Source: Bacillota bacterium (GTDB taxonomy: Bacteria > Bacillota > UBA4882 > UBA8346). From it: a stretch of DNA of 5,648 bases. A program made the translations under genes and the position numbers. The stretch covers positions 1-5,648 of the forward strand of contig DNPQ01000158.1 in the NCBI GenBank assembly GCA_003501335.1, in the 5' to 3' direction. Below the pieces are notes generated by a model. The model made no database searches, was not told where the DNA came from, and saw nothing but the letters and a program-made list of their open reading frames with translations. Position 1 is the stretch's first letter. Every line of letters starts with the position of its first letter. Below, in pieces: positions 1 to 5,648 of this stretch.

Positions 1-1499
1 TGCGGTTCCCGTCTAATAGCGGTTTCACTGATTAAATCCGGAAAATGAGCCATCTTTTCGCTTAAATCTTTTTCTTCCTCATCCCAATACTGAAGCAGAC
101 CGGGTCCAAACTCCAAGGCCAATTGTTCAGCACTCGCCTGCCTAAAGATACTACAAATCCGAGCCAGTGCATACTGAACATAAAAAACAGGATTTTCACT
201 GCTTTGCGACTTCGCCAGTCCCATATCAAAATCGAGGTGGCTATCGGGACTACGCATTAAGAAATACCAACGCGCCGCATCGTTACCGACTTCTTCCAGT
301 AAATCGTTCATGGTAATGAATTCCCCACGCCGCTTCGACATTTTAAAAGGCTGGCCGTCTTTTAAAAGATTAATTTGCTGGGCAATTAAAACTTCAAATT
401 GGGCCGGATCAAATCCCAAGGCCGCCATAGCCGCCTTCATTCTTGGGATATACCCATGATGATCCGGCCCCCAAATATCGATCACCAGGTTAAAACCACG
501 ATTAAATTTATTGACATGATAAGCGATATCCGAAGTAAAGTAAGTCGTCCTGCCGTCGGCCGTCGTCAAAACCCGGTCTTTATCATCGCCGTAGTCAGTG
601 GTCCGCAGCCATAAGGCCCCGTCCTGGGTAAAGGTCAACCCCTTCTCTTCCAATTCCTTCATAATCTTCGATACGGCGCCTTGTTCATGAAGACTGCGTT
701 CACTAAACCAACAATCGTAATGGACTCCGTAACTTGCAAGATCTTCTTTTTGAGTAGCCAAAATCCGGGTATAACCCAGGTCCTTAAAAGTTTTAACCCG
801 TTCCGGTTCGGACAATTGCAAATAAGAATCCCCTTTTTCCGCAATAAACTCCCGGGCAATATCATAAATGTATTCACCCCGGTACCCTTCTTCGGGAAAC
901 GTAACTTCCTGACCCAGCAATTCACGGTAACGGGCATCAATGGAACGGCCCAAAGTCTCGACTTGAACGCCGTAATCATTTACATAGTATTCCCGCCATA
1001 CCTTAGCGCCGCAGGCGGACATCAGATTGCCCAAAGTATCGCCTAAAGCAGCCGCCCTGGCATTAACCACATTCATGGGACCCACCGGATTGGCGCTTAC
1101 AAATTCCAGCTGAACATTAACCCCGGTTAAATCGGAGTTATTGCCGTAATGATCTTTTTCCGCGATAATCGTGTCCAATACCTCAGTCAACCAAAGATCA
1201 TTCAAATAAAAATTGATGAACCCGGGACCCGCTACTTCCAATTTGGCAATATAAGGATTGGGTTGCGCCTGGCTAATAATGATTTGCGCCGCATCCCGGG
1301 GCGACATTTTTACAGTCTTGGCCAAGGTCAACGCCATATTGGAGGCGAAATTACCATGGCTTTTATCCTTAGGAACCTCCAGATTCAATGGGGGAAGTTC
1401 ATCAAATGTAAATTTCCCACAGTCACGGGCTCGAAAGGCTGCCTGTTCCAAGGTATTTCTTAAACTTTCCTTGACTTTTCGTGTGATAATCTTTTCCAT
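1..1499 (-). CDS. argS: Arginyl-tRNA synthetase (class I), C-terminus cut by window edge
   Basis: Charges tRNA-Arg with arginine using ATP; cytoplasmic and normally essential. The reading frame is open from the ATG at 1499 to the left edge, giving 499 residues. Family members have about 555-565, so roughly the last 60 (part of the DALR anticodon-binding domain) lie outside. Seen in order: an N-terminal Add-1-like domain (residues about 1-115, with KSHGNFASN and GPGFINFY); the catalytic core beginning EFVSANPVGP; REYYVNDYG near 165; GDDKDRVL and SDIAYH in the middle; WGPDHHGYIPRMKAA near 345; FKMSKRRGE with KMSKR at 386-390; then the start of the anticodon domain (SENPVFYVQYALARI). The start is supported by AAGGAG six bases upstream. 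Odd point: the position of the HIGH motif reads NVVN (residues 143-146), with both histidines and the glycine replaced. No frameshift or internal stop was found, so the gene looks functional. Identity is secure from the whole-length match to known ArgS motifs. Confidence 0.97.
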   Translation of the reverse strand, partial: MEKIITRKVKESLRNTLEQAAFRARDCGKFTFDELPPLNLEVPKDKSHGNFASNMALTLAKTVKMSPRDAAQIIISQAQPNPYIAKLEVAGPGFINFYLNDLWLTEVLDTIIAEKDHYGNNSDLTGVNVQLEFVSANPVGPMNVVNARAAALGDTLGNLMSACGAKVWREYYVNDYGVQVETLGRSIDARYRELLGQEVTFPEEGYRGEYIYDIAREFIAEKGDSYLQLSEPERVKTFKDLGYTRILATQKEDLASYGVHYDCWFSERSLHEQGAVSKIMKELEEKGLTFTQDGALWLRTTDYGDDKDRVLTTADGRTTYFTSDIAYHVNKFNRGFNLVIDIWGPDHHGYIPRMKAAMAALGFDPAQFEVLIAQQINLLKDGQPFKMSKRRGEFITMNDLLEEVGNDAARWYFLMRSPDSHLDFDMGLAKSQSSENPVFYVQYALARICSIFRQASAEQLALEFGPGLLQYWDEEEKDLSEKMAHFPDLISETAIRREP

Positions 1500-1505
1500 T
1501 CAAAA

Positions 1506-1511
1506 CTCCTT
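1506..1511 (-). promoter_or_regulatory. Ribosome binding site of argS
   Basis: On the minus strand this reads AAGGAG, six bases before the ATG at 1499. It fixes the argS start. Its first three bases are also the end of a CATGAAG repeat that can pair with CTTCATG about 30 bases upstream, so the site may be partly masked by RNA structure. Confidence 0.8.
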
Positions 1512-1550
1512 CATGTTCATTAAAGCCGCCTATCATCACCCACTCATGAA

Positions 1551-1574
1551 GAAAGGCCACCGTGGTGACCTTTC
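1551..1574 (-). terminator. Stem-loop between fmdB and argS (weak terminator, attenuator or processing site)
   Basis: Two 11-base arms, GAAAGGTCACC and GGTGGCCTTTC on the minus strand, are separated by two bases. Their one mismatch is a U-G wobble in the minus-strand RNA, and the innermost pair must open, leaving about 10 pairs around a 4-base loop. The hairpin starts one base after the fmdB stop codon. The sequence after it is TTCATG, not a clean T run, so a strong intrinsic terminator is doubtful. On the plus strand the same position would give a C-A mismatch, so the structure favours the minus-strand transcript. It could lower expression of argS relative to fmdB or protect the fmdB 3' end. 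Confidence 0.45.
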
Positions 1575-1575
1575 G

Positions 1576-1896
1576 TTATGATGCTTTGCTTTCGCTTTTT
1601 GTTGATGATGATGCCGTATTTGCTGATTTCGAAGCATCGGCTTTTTTAGAATCGGACCCGACCGGGGACGTTGAAGTAGAGCTAGAGGTTTTTTCCTTAG
1701 CGACTTTCCCTTTATGGTCATTCGACCGATAATCCGTAGTGTAGAAACCGGAACCCTTAAAAATCACATTATTATTTAGGCTGATCAACCGCCGGACCGC
1801 TGAGCCGCATTGCGGACACTGAGTCAGCACGGTGTTGATGCTATGAAATTGCTCAAATGTCCCGCACTTAGGGCATTGGTATTCATACGTCGGCAT
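1576..1896 (-). CDS. FmdB-family zinc-ribbon protein with low-complexity tail
   Basis: A 106-residue protein that begins MPTYEYQCPKCG, the hallmark of the FmdB regulatory-type zinc ribbon. Two CPxC knuckles (C8/C11 and C27/C30) should bind one zinc ion. They are followed by the family's typical FKGSGFYTTDYR segment (residues 47-58). The exact role of this family is unsettled; it was first linked to regulation of formamidase/amidase genes and is widespread as a small accessory protein. Residues 60-106 are almost entirely Ser, Thr, Lys, Ala and Asp and are probably disordered. The frame is open 36 codons further upstream, but the start at 1896 is chosen because AAGGAGGA lies six bases before it, the family begins at exactly this MPxYEY, and the promoter lies inside the upstream extension. 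argS follows 76 bp downstream. Confidence 0.93.
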   Translation of the reverse strand: MPTYEYQCPKCGTFEQFHSINTVLTQCPQCGSAVRRLISLNNNVIFKGSGFYTTDYRSNDHKGKVAKEKTSSSTSTSPVGSDSKKADASKSANTASSSTKSESKAS

Positions 1897-1902
1897 GGCT
1901 GT

Positions 1903-1910
1903 TCCTCCTT
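1903..1910 (-). promoter_or_regulatory. Ribosome binding site of the FmdB-family gene
   Basis: On the minus strand this reads AAGGAGGA, near-perfect complementarity to the 16S 3' end, six bases before the ATG at 1896. It decides between this start and in-frame starts further upstream. Confidence 0.9.
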
Positions 1911-1930
1911 GATGAATATAAACAATAATA

Positions 1931-1959
1931 ATCTTACGGGAAAGAAAGCTAAATGTCAA
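1931..1959 (-). promoter_or_regulatory. Sigma-A-type promoter for fmdB-argS
   Basis: On the minus strand a perfect -35 box TTGACA (1959-1954) is followed by exactly 17 bases and then TAAGAT (1936-1931), a 4-of-6 match to TATAAT. Transcription would start near 1924, giving a leader of roughly 28 bases before the fmdB ATG. It lies in the 95-bp gap after the membrane-protein gene, so fmdB and argS can be transcribed independently of the two genes upstream. Found by inspection, not by a scoring model. Confidence 0.7.
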
Positions 1960-1991
1960 GACAAGGTATGTGATCATCTGATAAACCTTTT

Positions 1992-2261
1992 TTAGATAAC
2001 CCAACTATTGGCTACCGTCATCCGGCAAAATAGCCATAATCCCAGTAGCAGGAGAATGATCCAAAAAATGATCCGGCCTAAATAGGGGCTTTTTTCTTTC
2101 AACAGCAACTCGAGTCCCAGCAAAACAATCAAAGTAGGCCAGTATTGCCGGGCTAGTTCCAAATAAAACGTGCCGAAATTATCGGGTAATAGGTTGCTAT
2201 TTTTAAGTAGTAACAATACACCCAATAATATACAAAACAAAGCGACGGCAATTTTATTCAT
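1992..2261 (-). CDS. Small three-helix membrane protein, LiaI/LiaF-N-like (DUF5668-like)
   Basis: An 89-residue, strongly hydrophobic protein. Three likely membrane helices are visible: residues about 4-19, 41-54 (WPTLIVLLGLELLL) and 62-78, with short polar links. The W-P-x-L-I-x-L-L-G-L-E-L-L-L pattern in helix 2 resembles the repeated membrane unit of LiaI/LiaF-like and DUF5668 proteins, which in other Bacillota occur near cell-envelope stress genes. Here no sensor kinase or regulator is nearby, so a stress role is not supported by context. The ATG overlaps the stop of the radical SAM gene (ATGA, 2258-2261), which implies translational coupling. AAGGAGGA lies nine bases upstream, inside the end of that gene. 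That it is a membrane protein is sure; the family assignment is moderate. Confidence 0.82.
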   Translation of the reverse strand: MNKIAVALFCILLGVLLLLKNSNLLPDNFGTFYLELARQYWPTLIVLLGLELLLKEKSPYLGRIIFWIILLLLGLWLFCRMTVANSWVI

Positions 2262-4015
2262 GAATCAAATTCCTCCTTAGAAATGGGATAAACAATAACT
2301 TTTGAGCTCTCATATATAAATAAGAAAATATGGGGTCCCCATTGAGGCTCATCCAAGGGGGCTGCCGCCAGCAGCAGCGGGTTGCAGTCAAACTTCTCAA
2401 AGATAATCCTCCGTTGAATATCACGGACCGCTAAATCCTGCAACCCGGGGATATATTTCTGACGGTGTTGCTCATTTTGCCAAAAACGATAACCTTTGGG
2501 ATGCAAATCCGGATTGGACTTTCCTGCCCACGATGGCAACTCGACCATCCTCTCGGAACTGAGTAAATCGTATTTCAATAGGTTTTGTAATTTCTGGTTT
2601 TCAAATCCCAATGATGTATAAAACTGCAATAAATAGTCATACAAATCTTTGGTCTTATGAGAAATCGCATCAAAGCCACGTTTTTTCCACCAAACCGCAA
2701 ATTTTTCGAACAACTGAAAAGGGTTGTCAAATTGCGGAATTAAATAATCAAAGCTTAGCTTAAAACGTCCGGAATTATAATACCGTTCCAGCATATCCTC
2801 AATCGTTTTCAGCTTGAGAAGTTCCTCGTAGGATATCCAGTGGCTTGCCATGACTTCATATGGGGTTTCCTGGGTAAAAATAAACCCATAATCGCTGGCT
2901 TTATTCCGGAGACCCGAACCGTGCAAAAGTTTTAAAAATCCCAATTGCAACCGGTTTGGTTTTAATAATAAATTATCATTAAACGTCTTGGCAAAACTCT
3001 GGTAATCCTCCCCCGGCAGTCCGGCAATCAAATCAAGATGAACAAAAACTTGAGTCGATTTTCGAAGTTTCAGTACATTTTCTCCCAAACGGTCAAAATT
3101 CATCCGCCGCTCAATAAGAGCTAATGTATCCGGATTGGTGCTTTGCACACCGATCTCAAACTGAAAAAAGCCAGCCGGCGCCTGAGCCAATATTCCCAAG
3201 GATTCATCATCCAACAAATCGCCGACGATTTCAAAATGAAAATTGGTCTGGCAGGAATGTTGCTCGCGCGCGGCCAATAAGAACCGCCAAATTTCCTTAG
3301 CCCAAGCGGGGTTGCAATTAAATGAACGATCGACAAATTTAATTTGGGCGATGTCCGCCTCGATAAACCGTAATAATTCCTTCTTGACCCTTTCCAGGGG
3401 GAAATACCGGACCCCGTGTTCATTGGCCGAAAGACAATATTGACAGGCATATGGGCAACCACGGGTGGTTTCATAATAGACCAGCTTTTTACGGAAAGGG
3501 GTTAAATCCTCCGGATAAGGAAACGGTATCACGCTCAAATCAGGGATATCTTCCCGCAAATCATTTTGAATAATCTGCGAACCCTGCCGGAATACCAGAC
3601 CACCAATGGAAACCCAGTCATTAGTTTGCCGTTCCAATCCATACAGCCATTCTTTAAAAGTAAGTTCACCTTCGCCAACTATAATAAAATCAACAGCTGG
3701 ATTCTTTTCCATAATCTCCCGGGGGTTCGCCGAAACCTCGCTGCCTCCCAAAACGATAATTGTTTCAGGGGTTATGGATTTAATTCTTTGGCAAAGGATA
3801 AGGGTTTGTCCAATATTCCAAATATTACAGGAAAAGGCAACCACCTCGGCATGCTCACCATCAATCTCGCCATGAATCCATGACAGCTCCTGATTAATGT
3901 TAAATTCCTTAAAATAAAGCCCCGGATGATCCTGACGGCAGAATTGGTATAAGTACCAAAGGGCCAGTGCCGTATGGACAAATTTAGCATTGAGAGTTGT
4001 TAGCAATATTTTCAT
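2258..4015 (-). CDS. B12-binding-domain-type radical SAM protein, DUF4080 group
   Basis: A 585-residue protein with three parts. Residues 1-130 form a Rossmann-like domain of the B12-binding type, starting MKILLTTLNAKFVH, with FSCNIWN (61-67), VLGGSEVS (88-95) and VGEGE (113-117). Residues about 175-365 are the radical SAM core. Its TTRGCPYACQYC segment carries the CxxxCxxC cluster ligands C187, C191 and C194 for a [4Fe-4S] centre that would cleave S-adenosylmethionine. FEIGVQSTNPDTL (287-299) and HLDLIAGLPGED (326-337) are typical later strands of this core. Residues about 375-585 match the DUF4080-type C-terminal region in length and position. The substrate is unknown. The classical DxHxxG cobalamin-ligand motif is not visible, so cobalamin use is unproven. 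ATG 4015 is the only ATG, GTG or TTG after the upstream in-frame stop at 4060-4058, but its Shine-Dalgarno is poor (GGGAG about 20 bases away). It is first in the minus-strand gene run. Confidence 0.93.
   Translation of the reverse strand: MKILLTTLNAKFVHTALALWYLYQFCRQDHPGLYFKEFNINQELSWIHGEIDGEHAEVVAFSCNIWNIGQTLILCQRIKSITPETIIVLGGSEVSANPREIMEKNPAVDFIIVGEGELTFKEWLYGLERQTNDWVSIGGLVFRQGSQIIQNDLREDIPDLSVIPFPYPEDLTPFRKKLVYYETTRGCPYACQYCLSANEHGVRYFPLERVKKELLRFIEADIAQIKFVDRSFNCNPAWAKEIWRFLLAAREQHSCQTNFHFEIVGDLLDDESLGILAQAPAGFFQFEIGVQSTNPDTLALIERRMNFDRLGENVLKLRKSTQVFVHLDLIAGLPGEDYQSFAKTFNDNLLLKPNRLQLGFLKLLHGSGLRNKASDYGFIFTQETPYEVMASHWISYEELLKLKTIEDMLERYYNSGRFKLSFDYLIPQFDNPFQLFEKFAVWWKKRGFDAISHKTKDLYDYLLQFYTSLGFENQKLQNLLKYDLLSSERMVELPSWAGKSNPDLHPKGYRFWQNEQHRQKYIPGLQDLAVRDIQRRIIFEKFDCNPLLLAAAPLDEPQWGPHIFLFIYESSKVIVYPISKEEFDS
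2271..2278 (-). promoter_or_regulatory. Ribosome binding site of the small membrane-protein gene
   Basis: On the minus strand this reads AAGGAGGA, nine bases before the ATG at 2261. It lies wholly within the last codons of the radical SAM gene, supporting co-transcription of the pair. Confidence 0.85.
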
Positions 4016-4229
4016 GGTGTTATTATTTACCGTTGCTCCCGAAATTCCTTCCGTAATTTAACTTCAACCTGGAAGTGCGCAGCCCATAGCCGAAAAAATG
4101 TATTCATACAGGTATCTGTCTGCTTCGTCCTTTTATAGTAAAATCCGTAATTTTTACTTATTATTAAATAACCAATGACAGGGTTTGTTTCCAAATTGTC
4201 GAAGTCAAACCTAAATCGAGGTGCTTTTT
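4016..4229. other. Divergent intergenic region with small repeats
   Basis: An AT-rich 214-bp gap between two divergent genes, so promoters for both should lie here. No convincing -35/-10 pair was found by eye; the nearest is a TATAAA on the minus strand (4137-4132) with no good -35. Repeats visible: the 10-mer TCCGTAATTT occurs exactly twice in direct orientation (4050-4059 and 4144-4153); AGTAAAA/TTTTACT forms a 7-bp inverted repeat with an 8-base spacer (4137-4143 and 4152-4158); TTATT/AATAA flanks four bases (4158-4171). These could be regulator binding sites, but AT richness makes such matches partly expected. Confidence 0.4.
4218..4223 (+). promoter_or_regulatory. Ribosome binding site of the amidohydrolase gene
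   Basis: GAGGTG, six bases before the ATG at 4230. An in-frame GTG at 4221 falls inside this element, so it is part of the binding site rather than the start codon. Confidence 0.8.
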
Positions 4230-5060
4230 ATGTTCATTGATTGCCATATGCATGCTTTCGCTGATAAAATCGCCGATAAGGCCGTCAGCCAATTGATTCA
4301 TTATTATAAAATGCCGACTTCATTCGGCGGCCGTTTAAATGATGTCTTGGCTACCGCCAATGAGGCCGGATTGGATGGATTGATCTTACTGGTAGCCGCT
4401 ACCAAACCGGAGCAGGTAAAGCCGGCTAATGACTGGGTTTTATCGATGCTGAATCAATATCAAAAACAGTCTCAAAAATCTTCCCCCAAGCCTAAAATTG
4501 CCCATTTTGGAACCTATCACGTAGATGACCCCGATTGGCTTTCTGAAATCAAGCGGTTACGGTCAGCGGGTATCAAAGGAATCAAACTTCATCCCGAATT
4601 TCAAAGTATCGACCTGGCTAACCCCAAATTATGGCCCTTTTTTGAAGAGGTAAAAAACGATTTCGTACTGATGATCCATGTCGGGGACCCGATCATCAGC
4701 CCGAATAATATGAGTACCCCCAAAAAAATCGCCGCTATCCTGGATGATTTTCCGGGAATCAAAATCATTGCCGCACACCTGGGCGGTTATTGCTTTTGGG
4801 ATGAAGCCTATGAGGTCCTGGCCGGCCGCGACGTTTACTTTGACACTTCCAGCTCCCTCTCTTATATGGATTTGGATTTAGCCCATAAAATCTTTGCCAA
4901 ACACGGCACCGAAAAAATTCTTTTCGGCAGCGACTTCCCTTTAAAATCCCCCAAGCAGGAGTTTGAAACCCTGGATCGGATTTCATGGCTCTCAAGCGCC
5001 GATAAAGAGCGAATACTGGGAATCAATTGTGCAGAACTCTTGCCTGGATTTAAGGTCTGA
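4230..5060 (+). CDS. Amidohydrolase-2 family TIM-barrel metal-dependent hydrolase (COG2159-like)
   Basis: A predicted cytoplasmic 276-residue protein beginning MFIDCHMHAF. The HxH motif (H6, H8) on the first barrel strand, GIKLHPEFQ (K119, H121), MIHVGDP (H150), AAHLGG (H183) and FGSDFP (D235) appear in the order expected for the amidohydrolase superfamily and supply the usual metal-binding and catalytic residues. The length fits the compact amidohydrolase-2 group. Members hydrolyse or decarboxylate varied small molecules, and the substrate cannot be read from the sequence. ATG 4230 is preferred to the in-frame GTG at 4221 because GAGGTG lies six bases before 4230 and DCHMH should sit near the N-terminus. 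It is divergent from the radical SAM gene and convergent with marC, so it is probably a single-gene transcript. No signal peptide is visible. Confidence 0.92.
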   Translation: MFIDCHMHAFADKIADKAVSQLIHYYKMPTSFGGRLNDVLATANEAGLDGLILLVAATKPEQVKPANDWVLSMLNQYQKQSQKSSPKPKIAHFGTYHVDDPDWLSEIKRLRSAGIKGIKLHPEFQSIDLANPKLWPFFEEVKNDFVLMIHVGDPIISPNNMSTPKKIAAILDDFPGIKIIAAHLGGYCFWDEAYEVLAGRDVYFDTSSSLSYMDLDLAHKIFAKHGTEKILFGSDFPLKSPKQEFETLDRISWLSSADKERILGINCAELLPGFKV

Positions 5061-5090
5061 CTCTTTTTAAAAAAGTAATCATCAATCATT
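5061..5090. other. Short convergent gap, no clear terminator
   Basis: Thirty bases between two convergent genes. It contains TTTTT followed directly by AAAAAA, a loopless A/T palindrome, and nothing GC-rich. Termination here, if any, is not by a recognisable intrinsic hairpin. Confidence 0.5.
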
Positions 5091-5648
5091 TCAGGTTTTA
5101 TTCAAAAACCCCAATACTCCGGTCATTATCATTTGGGCCGACAGGGCTGCCAGTACTAATCCAGTAATCTTACACATAATGGTAAGCCCTTGTTTTTTAA
5201 TCAATTTTTCAATTTCACCACTGAGATAAATTAAGGCCCCAACAGCAATAATAGCCAGACAAAGAGCGCTGATCCCGATGACTCGTTCCCACATTGGACG
5301 CAACTCACCGCCCATGACCAATAAAGCTCCGGTAGTGCCCGGGCCGACTGTGACCGGGATTGCCAGCGGAACCACAGAAATGTCTTCATTCGAATCCTTG
5401 GTGGGAATTTTATCCGTTCCCTGTACAAGAGCAATGGCTGACAACATCAACAAAATCCCAGTGCCGATCCGAAACGAATTTAAAGTAATCCCAAACAAAG
5501 AAAAAATTACATCGCCAGTTAAAAACAAAATAATACAAATCACAATCACCGAGACAGTTACTTTAACGGCCAACTTCTTCTTTTCCGATATTTCCATCGC
5601 CCGGGTCATGGAAAGAAATGTTGAAAGCAAAAAAAACGGGGTCAAAAG
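5091..5648 (-). CDS. MarC-family integral membrane protein, N-terminus cut by window edge
   Basis: The frame is open from the right edge to the TGA at 5091-5093, giving 185 residues. MarC/YhgN proteins have about 195-215, so perhaps 15 or more N-terminal residues lie beyond the window. A TTG at 5645 is in frame but is unlikely to be the start, because the first helix would be cut. Visible family features: TPFFLLSTFLSMT near the edge, FSLFGITLNSFRIGTGILL, and the signature VVPLAIPVTVGPGTTGALL, with about five hydrophobic segments ending in the helix before GFLNKT. The family was once tied to multiple antibiotic resistance, but this has been withdrawn; its transport substrate is unknown. Where many members have N-P in the first helix, this one has T-P. 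It is convergent with the amidohydrolase gene. Confidence 0.9.
   Translation of the reverse strand, partial: LLTPFFLLSTFLSMTRAMEISEKKKLAVKVTVSVIVICIILFLTGDVIFSLFGITLNSFRIGTGILLMLSAIALVQGTDKIPTKDSNEDISVVPLAIPVTVGPGTTGALLVMGGELRPMWERVIGISALCLAIIAVGALIYLSGEIEKLIKKQGLTIMCKITGLVLAALSAQMIMTGVLGFLNKT

Noticed and set aside
1500..1575. T-box riboswitch ahead of argS
   Set aside because: Only 76 bp are available and neither the conserved T-box sequence nor a terminator/antiterminator pair is present.
399..1581. Several plus-strand open frames of 70-120 codons across this stretch
   Set aside because: They are antisense or out-of-frame shadows of argS and its leader, which translates without interruption into a clear ArgS; they lack ribosome binding sites and family-like sequence.
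1897..2004. A 36-residue N-terminal extension of the FmdB-family protein
   Set aside because: The strong AAGGAGGA before 1896, the family's fixed MPxYEY start and the promoter lying inside the extension all argue against it.
3121..3990. Open frames of 66-117 codons on both strands inside the radical SAM gene
   Set aside because: They overlap an unambiguous 585-residue radical SAM protein and show no family features of their own.
4221..4229. GTG start for the amidohydrolase
   Set aside because: The GTG is part of the GAGGTG ribosome binding site of the ATG at 4230.
5061..5110. Intrinsic terminator between the amidohydrolase gene and marC
   Set aside because: The only palindromes are a loopless A/T one at 5064-5073 and a weak 6-bp stem, GGTTTT/AAAACC, at 5094-5110 inside the end of marC; neither has the GC-rich stem plus T run expected.

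Overview
The window reads as ordinary chromosomal sequence from a low-to-mid GC bacterium, most likely of the Bacillota (Firmicutes). Three things suggest this: strong AAGGAGG-type ribosome binding sites, an ArgS whose catalytic core resembles Bacillus and clostridial enzymes, and a small LiaI/LiaF-like membrane protein. No genus can be named. There are no mobile elements, CRISPR repeats, tRNAs, rRNAs or phage genes.

Layout: positions 1-4015 form a run of four minus-strand genes, transcribed from right to left. They are a B12-binding-type radical SAM protein of the DUF4080 group (4015-2258), an 89-residue three-helix membrane protein that overlaps it by ATGA (2261-1992), an FmdB-type zinc-ribbon protein (1896-1576), and arginyl-tRNA synthetase argS (1499 to the left edge, with its C-terminus cut off). 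A good sigma-A-type promoter (TTGACA, 17 bp, TAAGAT) sits just before the FmdB gene, so fmdB-argS probably forms its own transcription unit even if read-through from upstream also occurs. A 214-bp intergenic region (4016-4229) separates this block from a divergent plus-strand gene for an amidohydrolase-2 (COG2159-like) metal-dependent hydrolase (4230-5060). After a 30-bp convergent gap comes a minus-strand MarC-family membrane protein (5648-5091), whose first residues lie beyond the right edge.

How they work together: only the radical SAM/membrane-protein pair looks tightly coupled (4-bp overlap). fmdB and argS share a promoter, but this need not mean a shared function. The most notable point is in ArgS: the class I HIGH signature reads N-V-V-N, while KMSKR and the rest of the enzyme are intact. 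I found no convincing undescribed multi-gene system. The other leads are the poorly understood radical SAM protein, possible RNA structure in the fmdB-argS junction, and a small repeat set in the divergent intergenic region.
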